Below are positions 22,301-33,421 of a stretch of DNA of 64,000 bases, in pieces. The stretch is from Prostheceraeus crozeri. Lineage: Eukaryota > Platyhelminthes > Polycladida > Euryleptidae. Under the pieces are notes generated by a model. The model did no database searches. It saw only the letters and a list, made by a program, of their open reading frames with translations, and was not told the DNA's origin. Position 1 is the stretch's first letter. Each line of letters starts with the position of its first letter. A program made the translations under genes and the position numbers. Where the stretch lies: the NCBI GenBank assembly GCA_907163375.1, contig CAJQUW010011283.1, positions 124,001 through 188,000 on the forward strand, given 5' to 3'.

Positions 22301-24775
22301 AGAACAAAAATTAGCCAAAAAGTCCGAATTTGCCCTCCGTTTATCCATCCGAGGCTTCGTTTAGCGGCTACAGACATTTTCATAAAATTCTAACTCTGTT
22401 TTTCGCAAATTTGCCAATGGTTCAATGGCGTCTCACATCTAGAGGAAGGTAGAGATGAGCAAGCCGTTTCTTCCACTGAATTTTTGTCACTCTTAGCTTT
22501 CAAATGAGCTATTGCACGACTTTCTACGATCTCTGGAACCAAAGTTGGAAGTCTCGTTCCAGAAGGAGGGAGGTCAGAACTTTTTCCCTCCGATTGAGCT
22601 GGAAACAAGTCCTCTAGACCGAAAATTGGCCACAAAGTCCGAATTTGCCCTCCGTTTTCCCATCCGAGGCTTCGTTTAGCGGCTACAGACATTTTCATAA
22701 AATTCTGACTCTTTGTTTTTCGCAAATTTGTCAAATGTTCAATGGCGTCTCACATCTAGAGGAAGGCAGAGATGAGCAAGCCAATTCTTCCACTGAATTT
22801 GTGTCACTCTTAGCTTTCAAATGAGCTATTGCACGACTTTCTACGATCTCTGGAACCAAAGTTGGAAGTCTCGTTCCAGAGAGGGGGGGAGGTCAGAGCT
22901 TTTTCTCTCCGATTGAGCTGGAAACAAGTCCTCTAGACCGAAAATTTGCCAAAAAGTCCGAATTTGCCCTCCGTTTTCCCATCCGAGGCTTCGTTTAGCG
23001 GCTACAGACATTTTCATAAAATTCTGACTCTTTGTTTTTCGCAAATTTGTCAAATGTTCAATGATGTCTCACATCTAGAGGAAGGCAGAGATGAGCAAGC
23101 CAATTCTTCCACTGAATTTGTGTCACTCTTAGCTTTCAAATGAGCTATTGCACGACTTTCTACGATCTCTGGAACCAAAGTTGGAAGTCTCGTTCCAGAG
23201 GGGGGGATGTCAATACTTTTTCTCTCCGATTGAGCTGGAAACAAGTCCTCTAGACCAAAAATTAGCCAAAAAGTCCGAATTTGCCCTCCGTTTATCCATC
23301 CGAGGCTTCGTTTAGCGGCTACAGACATTTTCATAAAATTCTAACTCTGTTTTTCGCAAATTTGCCAATGGTTCAATGGCGTCTCACATCTAGAGGAAGG
23401 CAGAGATGAGCAAGGCAATTCTTCCATTGAATTTGTCTCACTCTTAGCTTTCAAATGAGCTATTGCACGACTTTCTACGATCTCTGGAACCAAAGTTGGA
23501 AGTCTCGTTCCAGAGAGGGGGGGAGGTCAGAGCTTTTTCTCTCCGATTGAGCTGGAAACAAGTCCTCTAGACCGAAAATTTGCCAAAAAGTCCGAATTTG
23601 CCCTCCGTTTTTCCCCTCCGAGGCTTCGTTTAGCGGCTACAGACATTTTCATAAAATTCTGACTCTTTGTTTTTCGCAAATTTGCCAAATGTTCAATGAT
23701 GTCTCACATCTAGAGGAAGGCAGAGATGAGCAAGCCAATTCTTCCACTGAATTTGTCTCACTCTTAGCTTTCAAATGAGCTATTGCACGACTTTCTACGA
23801 TCTCTGGAACCAAAGTTGGAAGTCTCGTTCCAGAGGGGGGGATGTCAATATTTTTTCTCTCCGATTGAGCTGGAAACAAGTCCTTTAGACCAAAAATTAG
23901 CCAAAAAGTCCGAATTTGCCCTCCGTTTTCCCATCCGAGGCTTCGTTTAGCGGCGACGGACATTTTCATAAAATTCTGACTCTTTGTTTTTCGCAAATTT
24001 GCCAAATGTTCAATGATGTCTCACATCTAGAGGAAGGCAGAGATGAGCAAGCCAATTCTTCCACTGAATTTGTCTCACTCTTAGCTTTCAAATGAGCTAT
24101 TGCACGACTTTCTACGATCTCTGGAACCAAAGTTGGAAGTCTCGTTCCAGAGGGGGGGATGTCAATATTTTTTCTCTCCGATTGAGCTGGAAACAAGTCC
24201 TTTAGACCAAAAATTAGCCAAAAAGTCCGAATTTGCCCTCCGTTTTACCATCCGAGCACTCCTTCATGTCGTAAATTGGACTTTTTCATCCCAAAACATC
24301 CAAAACCGGCCTTTTCCTACTCTGGCGTTTTCCTACCATTTTCCTCTCTAAAGCCAGAAAATAAGACCAAACTGAGCTGTGCACTGCATTTTTCTCACTC
24401 TTAGCTTTCAAATGAGCTATTGCACGACTTTCTACGATCTCTGGAACCAAAGTTGGAAGTCTCGTTCCAGAGGGGGGGATGTCAATACTTTTCTCTCCGA
24501 TTGAGCTGGAAACAAGTCCTCTAGACCAAAAATTAGCCAAAAAGTCCGAATTTGCCCTCCGTTTATCCATCCGAGGCTTCGTTTAGCGGCTACAGACATT
24601 TTCATAAAATTCTAACTCTGTTTTTCGCAAATTTGCCAATGGTTCAATGGCGTCTCACATCTAGAGGAAGGCAGAGATGAGCAAGCCGTTTCTACCATTG
24701 AATTTGTGTCACTCTTAGCTTTCAAATGAGCTATTGCACGACTTTCTACGATCTCTGGAACCAAAGTTGGAAGTT
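16390..24775 (+). repeat. Satellite array, about 26 monomers of about 318 bp
   Basis: The phrase GAGCTATTGCACGACTTTCT recurs every 310-323 bp from about 16768 to 24729. Each monomer has the order AGTTGGAAGTCTCGTTCCAG, a variable G run, TCTCTCCGATTGAGCTGG, AAGTCCGAATTTGCCCTCCG, then one of two tails. Type A has GAGGCTTCGTTTAGCGGC; type B has GAGCACTCCTTCATGTCG with CCAAAACCGG. Type B occurs about six times (near 16.9, 17.9, 18.5, 19.2, 20.4 and 24.3 kb). The first monomer is most diverged, as expected at an array edge. Minus-strand ORFs across it (MKMSVAAKRSLGW type) are by-products of the repeat and not genes. Confidence 0.93.
18890..21450 (+). repeat. Higher-order duplication in the satellite, period 1,280 bp
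   Basis: The block of four monomers at about 18890-20170 is repeated almost exactly at about 20171-21450. Shared private variants include the inserted TCAG before the long G run (20009 and 21289), ATTTATCCATCCGAGGCTTC with GGTTAGCGGC, and the type B monomer at 19155 and 20435. A second, shorter duplication of one monomer (shift 319) is seen between about 23640-23960 and 23961-24240, sharing CAATATTTTTTCT and CAAGTCCTTTAG. Confidence 0.85.
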
Positions 24776-25976
24776 GGAAAGAGCTCTTTTTCTTTGGTCC
24801 GATGGTCGATCATACTTAGGAATACTGCCTTCATTCTTATGCCCAGTTATAGTGCACACATCAGAGTTTGACAACCCTTTGGATTTCGCTGTTGTAACAG
24901 TGGTGCACCGTATGCAGTGATTGGTGTATATTTTAGAAAGTCCCAAAGATTCTGACAATTTTTTCATAAAATTTCCAAGATAGTGTTCACCACGAACCTG
25001 AATATCACAATACATTTTTCTTGCTTTTCTCCCATGCATTGGTCTGGGAAATAGGACATCAGAATTTGGGCATTCTCTTCGCAGAATTGACAAGTACAGC
25101 TCAATGGCTTCAATGGCTCTTTTGTTGTAAATCCGACCTAAGCGGTTGGATGTGTAATCTTTTTCTGACATGCTTGGTTTGACATTTTTCCGAATGTTGT
25201 TGGGTGTACATGCAATCGAATCCCTTGTAGATGTACATGAAGTTGGTATGTAAGCGTATCTCTCAGTGTTTGAGTCAATATCAAATGCTATGTCATTTCT
25301 TCGAAGCTTCCGCAATTCTTCTCTGCCACGAGCTCCTAGGTAATACAAAAGAGAGAAGATAACTTCATTTTGTAGAACCTCTCCTGTTGATCGATCGAAT
25401 GAACCGGTTATCTTGTTCAAGTCAGACTGTTCAATTGCATTATACTGTGTTGACTGGCCTCCATTTGACAGTCATAGCCCAGTCATAACTTTTAGCATGC
25501 AATTTGCAGAGGAAAACAGTTTCCCTTCAATTATATCAACCTCTGGTCTGTTCAAAACTTGCGTAATGTGCCTGTTAATGGCCGCTCTGATACATTTCAG
25601 GCTGGTTGGGCTGAAAAATCCTCCGTCCTTCTTGCGCAATTCGTGGTAAAACCAACGAAGAACATCATTTAGTGACGATTCGCTTACAGTCATCAAATTG
25701 CAGTTCAAGCTCTTATCCTTTATGAACTTTTTCAATTTGGCAGTGTGCTGCTTCTGTTGATCAGCTGTACTTTTTAGCTTCATGCTACTTTCTGTCACAT
25801 CAAGATCCTCAACAACATTTTTTGGAATAATAGCTGATTTTGCATTCTCTGTATTCACTTCATCACAGAGCAAGTCATCAACTAACTGCATATCAAAATT
25901 GCATTCAGCTTCTAGTCTGTTCATTTCTTCCAAAGACAGTAATGGCACATCAATTCTCGCATCCAGGTCTACCTCT
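24746..25976 (-). pseudogene. Crypton-like tyrosine recombinase, one in-frame stop
   Basis: Two pieces share one frame. The N-terminal piece (25948-25472) has an acidic start and a SAM-like core-binding region (SESSLNDVLRWFYHELRKKD, SPTSLKCIRAAINRHITQVL). The C-terminal piece (25420-24746) has a catalytic domain: Arg in YYLGARGREELRKLRRNDI (about residue 31), His-x-x-Arg in TNHCIRCTTVT (about 168-171), then ITGHKNEGSIPKYDRPS with the likely Tyr nucleophile. This is the DUF3504/Crypton type related to the host KCTD1/ZMYM-like domain. A TGA at 25472-25474 separates the pieces, so it is broken unless read through. The last codons run into satellite sequence. Crypton elements move by recombination and leave no TIRs, so ends are hard to see. 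Confidence 0.75.
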
Positions 25977-26256
25977 GATTATGCATGCTGCTTAATTTCA
26001 TCAAGAGTTAAGCCAGTGATCATATTGTTTTCAAATTTGGAGAGATCAATTAGCTGTAATGGCCACACGTCAGGATCACTGCTTGACATCATTGAAAATG
26101 AATGGTTCATAAATAAATTTGAATTGATCAATTACTGTCCAGCAATGAAAGCAATAGAAATCCTTACAGGATTTTTGAACTTAGCTTGATTGAAGCCGTA
26201 GACTTTTGTGATTGAAGCATTGACCATAGAAGTCTATGCATTGACCTTTCACAGAT
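25977..26256. other. Flank between Crypton and LTR element; no gene
   Basis: Probably the 5' non-coding part of the Crypton-like element or host DNA. Ends in CAGAT (26252-26256), the left target duplication of the LTR element. Confidence 0.5.
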
Positions 26257-26594
26257 TGTCGCGGGACGAATATGGAGTGAGGACATTTGACTGACGGAGC
26301 AGCTGAACGACTTATCTCCTAACTCTGGCGGTAGCTTGTTACATGTAGCTGTCAGAGTAATGAGGAGAATCAGTGATTGATGTGAAGGAGTGGCAGGAGC
26401 CGATAATTCTCGGGCTCTGCCAACAATCAACACTTCTCTCTGCACACCTCTAGCGGAAGGGAAGTGATTTAACTTACGCTTATTTGTGTACGGAACTACT
26501 ATTAAGAGAAATCGTGGAATCGATGTTTTTATTACGAGTATAAAAATTTACTACAATATCACGAAATACGTTTGTTTTTGGCGAATACGCTACA
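26257..26594 (+). repeat. Left LTR of the BEL/Pao element
   Basis: Begins TGTCGCGGGACGAATATGG and ends GAATACGCTACA (TG...CA ends), matching 34294-34631 with about three substitutions. Confidence 0.93.
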
Positions 26595-26612
26595 TGGTGC
26601 CGCGACCCGGGA
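26595..26612 (+). promoter_or_regulatory. Primer-binding site
   Basis: TGGTGCCGCGACCCGGGA lies directly after the LTR. It starts TGG, the complement of a tRNA 3' CCA end, as expected for minus-strand priming. I do not name the tRNA. Confidence 0.75.
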
Positions 26613-26755
26613 CGAACAATGTCTACGATCAAGGAATTACGACAATTACGTACTATTCATCGATCTTGTTCAACGAAACTGATTAATCGATTCCACGAAT
26701 TTCGCCGAGAATCTTCGAATGATCCTCCAGCGATCAATAACTATCACTCACACAG

Positions 26756-27784
26756 TTGGAGTTAAAGCAAAGACTTCTCGCCGATATTGACGCTCAAATA
26801 CTGTCGCTTCTTGCCGCTGAGATTGACACTGATGACCAATACGCAATGTCCGACGATGACGAATTACCTCAATCTATTGCTGCTGAAGTCGAAGACGCCG
26901 AGGCCAGACAATTATCAATCGCTTCCTGTCTGAGTGAGTTGAAATGTGTTATTGGGATTTCGGAGGGTACTGACCGTTCTAATAATTCTGCTAGCCATGA
27001 CAGCGAAATCTCAGAATTACATGACGCTATTAAGGAGCTTAAGATAGATGAGCCAAGGACGGCAAGGACTGTAAGATTACCGGAAATAAAGTTACCAAGG
27101 TTTGACGGGGACCCCATGTCTTTTTGGGAATCTTTTAACGCGACGGTTCACAAGCAGTCAGACTTAGAGCCATGTGTAAAATTAACTCACCTTTTTAGTT
27201 TGCTTGATGGACAGGCTAAGGCTACATTTGAGGGTACAATTCCCACAAACGAACTGTATTCTGATATCAGAGATCAATTACAGGTAAGATTTGGTAGAGA
27301 GCAACTCGTAACATTGACTCATCTCAGATCATTAATCCACATGCCTCGATCTTCCGATTCTTCATGTAAATTGAGAAACATGATGAATAATTTTCAGACT
27401 CACGTACGATATCTTTCGAATATTAAGATAAGTGACTGGAAGGACATGGTATTTGTTGCTCTGCTATTGGACAAAATTCCCACAGATGTAGAAGCCAACA
27501 TAACGCGTCAGCAAGGAAATCAGGATTGGAATTTCAAAACGCTATGTAAAATGCTCGAAATTGAAATAATGGCTCGTGAACAGCCGAGGAAGTTAGACGA
27601 ATCTGAGAAACGACCCTACACGTATGTACAAAGAAACGCAACAGTGGCTCTAGCTACGAGGAGCTCAGACGAAAACAAACACAATTGTGTGTTTTCCCAT
27701 TTAAGCAACCACACTGCTGAGAAATGCAGAAAATACGCCAAAGCAGATGTAAGAAAGGACATTTTGAAAAGAGATAATCGATGA
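26756..27784 (+). CDS. gag: gag of the BEL/Pao element
   Basis: An open frame of 342 residues. It has an acidic N-terminal third (TDDQYAMSDDDELPQSIAAE) and then the DUF1759 core, IKLPRFDGDPMSFWESFNAT, LTHLFSLLDGQAKATFEGT and LRDQ-like QLQVRFGREQLVTLTHLRSL, the usual BEL/Pao gag signature. The region just after (27785-27900) resembles the Cys-rich zinc-knuckle part in other BEL elements. Part of a fossil element. Confidence 0.85.
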   Translation: MELKQRLLADIDAQILSLLAAEIDTDDQYAMSDDDELPQSIAAEVEDAEARQLSIASCLSELKCVIGISEGTDRSNNSASHDSEISELHDAIKELKIDEPRTARTVRLPEIKLPRFDGDPMSFWESFNATVHKQSDLEPCVKLTHLFSLLDGQAKATFEGTIPTNELYSDIRDQLQVRFGREQLVTLTHLRSLIHMPRSSDSSCKLRNMMNNFQTHVRYLSNIKISDWKDMVFVALLLDKIPTDVEANITRQQGNQDWNFKTLCKMLEIEIMAREQPRKLDESEKRPYTYVQRNATVALATRSSDENKHNCVFSHLSNHTAEKCRKYAKADVRKDILKRDNR

Positions 27785-27918
27785 TACATTTGCTTAAGCC
27801 GAGGTCATTCTGTAAAGTTCTGTGGAAACCGCACACCTTGTACTCATTGCAATCTCTCACATCATCACGCCAGTATTTGCTATTAATTATTTGCTTTACG
27901 CCAGTATTCGCCAGTAGT

Positions 27919-28870
27919 AGATCAATTCGGGGCTTGTTTTGTCTGGTTTTGAGAGAGAATTTCATTGAAAACCGCGGACAACGTCACTCAGAAGAAATTG
28001 CGTAATGAGGCTTGTGAGGCGGGTCAACCTGTGTTATACTTGCAGAGAACAAGTTTAGATCAATTCGGGGCTTGTTTTGTCTGGTTTTGAGAGAGAATTT
28101 CATTGAAAACCGCGGACATCGTCACTCAGAAGAAATTGCGTAATGAGGCTTGTGAGACGGGTCAACCTGTGTGATACTTGCAGAGAACAAGTTTAGATCA
28201 ATTCGGGGCTTGTTTTGTCTGGTTTTGAGAGAGAATTTCATTGAAAACCGCGGACAACGTCACTCAGAAGAAATTGCGTAATGAGGCTTGTGAGGCGGGT
28301 CAACCTGTGTTATACTTGCAGAGAACAAGTTTAGATCAATTCGGGGCTTGTTTTGTCTGGTTTTGAGAGAGAATTTCATTGAAAACCGCGGACATCGTCT
28401 CTCTGAAGAAATTGCGTAATGAGGCTTGCGAGACGGGTCAACCTGTGTGATACTTGCAGAGAACAATTTTAGATCAATTCGGGGCTTGTTTTGTCTGGTT
28501 TTGAGAGAGAATTTCATTGAAAACCGCGGACATCGTCTCTCACAAGAAATTGCGTAATGAGGCTTGTGAGGCGGGTCAACCTGTGTGATACTTGCAGAGA
28601 ACAATTTTAGATCAATTCGGGGCTTGTTTTGTCTGGTTTTGAGAGAGAATTTCATTGAAAACCGCGGACATCGTCTCTAAGAAGAAATTGCGTAATGAGG
28701 TTTGTGAGACGGGTCAAACTGTGTGATACTTGCAGAGAACAATTTTAGATCAATTCGGGCTTGTTTTGTCTGGTTTTGAGAGAGAATTTCATTGAAAACC
28801 GCGGACATCGTCTCTCACAAGAAATTGCGTAATGAGGCTTGTGAGGCGGGTCAACCTGTGTGATAACGAT
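27919..28870 (+). repeat. 138-bp minisatellite inside the LTR element, block 1
   Basis: AGATCAATTCGGGGCTTG starts at 27919, 28057, 28195, 28333, 28471, 28609 and 28747: six full 138-bp copies and a partial seventh. Each unit also has GAGAATTTCATTGAAAACCG and GAGGCTTGTGAGACGGGTC. As 138 is a multiple of three, minus-strand frames stay open across copies (repeating MKFSLKTRQNKPRIDL), a by-product and not a gene. Confidence 0.95.
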
Positions 28871-28871
28871 A

Positions 28872-30120
28872 ACGTCGATAACGTAATTATCGGAAAGGAT
28901 AATAATGAAGACGCTCTTCAATTTTATGATGAAGCCAAATCATTGCTCGATAATGCAGGCATGAATTTAAGAGAATGGGGATCGATCTCACTGCAGTTCA
29001 TGAACGGCATTCCAGTGAATGATAGATCGACAGAAGAGAAGTTAAAGGTTCTTGGAATTGCATGGGATACAAGGCAAGACGAAATTCATATTCCGCAAAT
29101 TGATTTTATGATCTCTAGTTCTCTTACCAAACGAGCTCTTCTACAAGCTACAGGAAATGTTTTCGACCCTTTAGGCCTCTTCGCTCCCATAACAATCAAA
29201 GGCAAAATCATTTTCCGACAGGCGAATGATAACGTAAATGACTGGGATGACAATCTTCCAGATGTTATTCAAAGTGAATGGAATAAACATGTTCATGAAT
29301 TACAATTGATTCCAAGCATTAAATTACAGAGATTCATCGGGTTAAGCAATTATGAATCAGCACAGCTAAACTGCTTTTGTGACGCCTCAGGACACGTTTA
29401 CGCAGCGAGTGCCTATATTCGTTTCGAATCAAGTGAATGTGTAAAAACGAATTTGATATATTCAAAAAACCGCTTGGCACCTTGCAAATCTATCACAATT
29501 CCTCGCCTTGAACTTCTAGGAGTTCTAATTGGAGCAAGAATGATCAAGTTTCTCACAAGGCAACTGCCTTACACTTTCTCTCGCATAGTCTTATGGTCAG
29601 ATTCGCAATATGTCTTGCATTGGCTTCGAAGTAATAAACTTCACACAATATTTGTGGAAAATCGCCTAAAAGAAATAAGAAATGTCCCGAAAATTGAATT
29701 TCGTTATGTAAGAACACACGACAATCCGGCTGATCTCCCAACTCGAGGTGCCACATTTTCCGAGTTACGTAATGCCGAAATGTGGTGGAATGGACCCGCT
29801 TGGATTATAAAGGATGAATCGGAATGGCCAGCATTATGGCTTGAGAACAACGAACGAGAGCACGAACTAAAAGAAACTTCAGAGAAAACTGCTACGTCTC
29901 TTACTACTCATGTCTCAGAGCATCCTTTCGATATTGATCTCGGAAACTTTTCTTCGTTAGGAGATGTCCTGAAGGAGACGGCAACTCGACTGACTAACAA
30001 TAGCGACCCATCGGCAAATGAGTTAGAAAGGGCTCGACAGGCATGGGAGCTGGCAGTTCAGAAGATGAGTTTACAAGAATTGAGAATAGCAACGCTCAAC
30101 CACAAATCACGAAATGATAA
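28872..30120 (+). pseudogene. Duplicated pol segment (RT end, RNase H) of the BEL/Pao element
   Basis: Nearly identical to 31902-33150 with a constant shift of 3,030 bp. I see at least four substitutions that change residues, so the duplication is recent. It carries the RT connection region (TGNVFDPLGLFAPITIKGKI) and RNase H-like residues (LNCFCDASGHVYAASAYI, SDSQYVLHW). Together with a minisatellite block it forms a tandem repeat unit inside the element. Fossil. Confidence 0.9.
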
Positions 30121-30133
30121 CGAAATAAATTTT

Positions 30134-31515
30134 AGATCAATTCGGAGCTTGTTTTGTCTGATTTTGAGAGAGAATTTCATTGAAAACCGCGGACATCGTC
30201 TCTCACAAGAAATTGCGTAATGAGGCTTGTGAGACGGGTCAACCTGTGTGGTACTTGCAGAGAACAAGTTTAGATCAATTCGGGGCTTGTTTTGTCTGGT
30301 TTTGAGAGAGAATTTCATTGAAAACCGCGGACATCGTCTCTCAGAAGAAATTGCGTAATGAGGTTTGTGAGACGGGTCAAACTGTGTGATACTTGCAGAG
30401 AACAATTTTAGATCAATTCGGGCTTGTTTTGTCTGGTTTTGAGAATTTCATTGAAAACCGCGGACATCGTCTCTCACAAGAAATTGCGGAATGAGGTTTG
30501 TGAGACGGGTCAACCTGTGTGGTACTTGCAGAGAACAATTTTAGATCAATTCGGAGCTTGTTTTGTCTGATTTTGAGAGAGAATTTCATTGAAAACCGCG
30601 GACATCGTCTCTCACAAGAAATTGCGTAATGAGGCTTGTGAGACGGGTCAACCTGTGTGGTACTTGCAGAGAACAATTTTAGATCAATTCGGGGCTTGTT
30701 TTGTCTGGTTTTGAGAGAGAATTTCATTGAAAACCGCGGACATCGTCTCTCACAAGAAATTGCGTAATGAGGTTTGTGAGACGGGTCAACCTGTGTGGTA
30801 CTTGCAGAGAACAATTTTAGATCAATTCGGGGCTTGTTTTGTCTGGTTTTGAGAGAGAATTTCATTGAAAACCGCGGACATCGTCTCTCGCAAGAAATTG
30901 CGTAATGAGGCTTGTGAGGCGGGTCAACCTGTGTGATACTTGCAGAGAACAATTTTAGATCAATTCGGGGCTTGTTTTGTCTGGTTTTGAGAGAGAATTT
31001 CATTGAAAACCGCGGACATCGTCTCTCGCAAGAAATTGCGTAATGAGGCTTGTGAGGCGGGTCAACCTGTGTGATACTTGCAGAGAACAATTTTAGATCA
31101 ATTCGGGGCTTGTTTTGTCTGGTTTTGAGAGAGAATTTCATTGAAAACCGCGGACATCGTCTCTCGCAAGAAATTGCGTAATGAGGCTTGTGAGGCGGGT
31201 CAACCTGTGTGATACTTGCAGAGAACAATTTTAGATCAATTCGGGGCTTGTTTTGTCTGGTTTTGAGAGAGAATTTCATTGAAAACCGCGGACATCGTCT
31301 CTCAGAAGAAATTGCGTAATGAGGCTTGCGAGACGGGTCAACCTGTGTGGTACTTACAGAGAACAAGTTTAGATCAATTCGGGGCTTGTTTTGTCTGGTT
31401 TTGAGAGAGAATTTCATTGAAAACCGCGGACATCGTCTCTCACAAGAAATTGCGTAATGAGGCTTGTGAGGCGGGTCAACCTGTGTGATACTTGCAGAGA
31501 ACAATTTTAGATCAA
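30134..31515 (+). repeat. 138-bp minisatellite inside the LTR element, block 2
   Basis: Ten further copies, starting at 30134, 30272, 30410, 30543, 30681, 30819, 30957, 31095, 31233 and 31371; one copy is 5 bp shorter. Ends at 31509 where AGATCAA meets unique pol sequence. Seventeen copies in all with block 1. Confidence 0.95.
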
Positions 31516-31543
31516 AGAATCTGGTACGACAAGGGTACGAATT

Positions 31544-33421
31544 GTGTACGACGCCTCAGCAAAGACAAGGCGAACAAATCCTTCATTAAACGACGCCCTT
31601 TATCCAGGGACGGTATTATTGCAAGATATGTGTGGGATATTATTGAGATTTCGTATGTCGCCAATAGCAGTCGTCAGTGACATTGAAAAGGCTTTCTTGG
31701 CCATTAGACTTCAATTACCTGATCGAGATGCAGCACGATTTTTATGGATGAAGGATCCCACAAACGACAATTTACGAATAATGAGATTTACACGAATTCC
31801 CTTCGGTACCATTGCCAGCCCGTTTTTACTGAGCGCGACACTATTACTTCATTTGAGACAGTCGAGCACGGAAACTGCACAACTCATTCAAGACAATGTT
31901 TACGTCGATAACGTAATTATCGGAAAGGATAATAATGAAGACGCTCTTCAATTTTATGATGAAGCCAAATCATTGCTCGATAATGCAGGCATGAATTTAA
32001 GAGAATGGGGATCGAACTCACTGCAGTTCATGAACGGCATTCCAGTGAATGATAGATCGACAGAAGAGAAGTTAAAGGTTCTTGGAATTGCATGGGATAC
32101 AAGGCAAGACGAAATTCATATTCCGCAAATTGATTTTATGATCTCTAGTTCTCTTACCAAACGAGCTCTTCTACAAGCTACAGGAAATGTTTTCGACCCT
32201 TTAGGCCTCTTCGCTCCCATAACAATCAAAGGCAAAATCATTTTCCGACAGGCGAATGATAACGTAAATGACTGGGATGACAATCTTCCAGATGTTATTC
32301 AAAGTGAATGGAATAAACATGTTCATGAATTACAATTGATTCCAAGCATTAAATTACAGAGATTCATCGGGTTAAGCAATTATGAATCAGTACAGCTAAA
32401 CTGCTTTTGTGACGCCTCAGGACACGTTTACGCAGCGAGTGCCTATATTCGTTTCGAATCAAGTGAATGTGTAAAAACGAATTTGATATATTCAAAAAAC
32501 CGCTTGGCACCTTGCAAATCTATCACAATTCCTCGCCTTGAACTTCTAGGAGTTCTAATTGGAGCAAGAATGATCAAGTTTCTCACAAGGCAACTGCCTT
32601 ACACTTTCTCTCGCATAGTCTTATGGTCAGATTCGCAATGTGTCTTGCATTGGCTTCGAAGTAATAAACTTCACACAATATTTGTGGAAAATCGCCTAAA
32701 AGAAATAAGAAATGTCCCGAAAATTGAATTTCGTTATGTAAGAACACACGACAATCCGGCTGATCTCCCAACTCGAGGTGCCACATTTTCCGAGTTACGT
32801 AATGCCGAAATGTGGTGGAATGGACCCGCTTGGATTATAAAGGATGAATCGGAATGGCCAGCATTATGGCTTGAGAACAACGAACGAGAGCACGAACTAA
32901 AAGAAACTTCAGAGAAAACTGCTACGTCTCTTACTACTCATGTCTCAGAGCATCCTTTCGATATTGATCTCGGAAACTTTTCTTCGTTAGGAGATGTCCT
33001 GAAGGAGACGGCAACTCGACTGACTAACAATAGCGACCCATCGGCAAATGAGTTAGAAAGGGCTCGACAGGCATGGGAGCTGGCAGTTCAGAAGATGAGT
33101 TTACAAGAATTGAGAATAGCAACGCTCAACCACGAATCACGAAATGATAACGTCTCAAAACTTCGACTTTATATTGACGAAAACGATATACTTCGTTCAC
33201 GAGGTCGCATAGACAATGCTGAAGACATTCCGTATAACGCTACGTATCCGATCCTCCTACCAACTAATCATCCCTTCAAAAGATTAGTTATCAGTGATTG
33301 TCATGTCAAGTGTGGTCACTCAGGAGTAAGTCATACTCTGGCTGAACTCCGTCAACGTTATTGGGTAGTTTCTGGACGAAGGCAGGTCTCTAATATTTTG
33401 AGTAAATGTAAAAACGTTTAA
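31544..33421 (+). CDS. pol: pol (RT, RNase H, start of integrase) of the BEL/Pao element
   Basis: A 625-residue frame with the RT palm region (VVSDIEKAFLAIRLQLPDRD, IPFGTIASPFLLSATLLLHL), a BEL-type connection (VFDPLGLFAPITIKGKIIFR), RNase H-like blocks (CFCDASGHVYAASAYIRF, IVLWSDSQCVLHWLRSN, RTHDNPADLPTRG) and the start of an integrase zinc region (SDCHVKCGHSGVSHTLAELR). It lies directly after minisatellite block 2, so the upstream pol part is missing or replaced. Fossil; expression and activity are not expected. Confidence 0.85.
   Translation: MYDASAKTRRTNPSLNDALYPGTVLLQDMCGILLRFRMSPIAVVSDIEKAFLAIRLQLPDRDAARFLWMKDPTNDNLRIMRFTRIPFGTIASPFLLSATLLLHLRQSSTETAQLIQDNVYVDNVIIGKDNNEDALQFYDEAKSLLDNAGMNLREWGSNSLQFMNGIPVNDRSTEEKLKVLGIAWDTRQDEIHIPQIDFMISSSLTKRALLQATGNVFDPLGLFAPITIKGKIIFRQANDNVNDWDDNLPDVIQSEWNKHVHELQLIPSIKLQRFIGLSNYESVQLNCFCDASGHVYAASAYIRFESSECVKTNLIYSKNRLAPCKSITIPRLELLGVLIGARMIKFLTRQLPYTFSRIVLWSDSQCVLHWLRSNKLHTIFVENRLKEIRNVPKIEFRYVRTHDNPADLPTRGATFSELRNAEMWWNGPAWIIKDESEWPALWLENNEREHELKETSEKTATSLTTHVSEHPFDIDLGNFSSLGDVLKETATRLTNNSDPSANELERARQAWELAVQKMSLQELRIATLNHESRNDNVSKLRLYIDENDILRSRGRIDNAEDIPYNATYPILLPTNHPFKRLVISDCHVKCGHSGVSHTLAELRQRYWVVSGRRQVSNILSKCKNV

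Noticed and set aside
16651-24570. Many minus-strand ORFs of the MKMSVAAKRSLGW type and plus-strand MSWKQVPRPKIGHK type
   Set aside because: They repeat with the 318-bp satellite and start or stop with monomer variants; they are frames of the repeat and show no independent coding signal.
16390-24775. CRISPR-like array
   Set aside because: Monomers are long, contiguous and without unique spacers; the setting is an animal genome.
29553-29756. Minus-strand ORFs at 29553-29756 and 32583-32786
   Set aside because: Antisense shadows of the duplicated pol segment, identical in both copies for that reason.
28260-31504. Long minus-strand ORFs (131, 115 and 363 codons) with repeating MKFSLKTRQNKPRIDL
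   Set aside because: They arise because the 138-bp minisatellite is a multiple of three and lacks stops in that frame. They are antisense to the LTR element and have no start or splice support.
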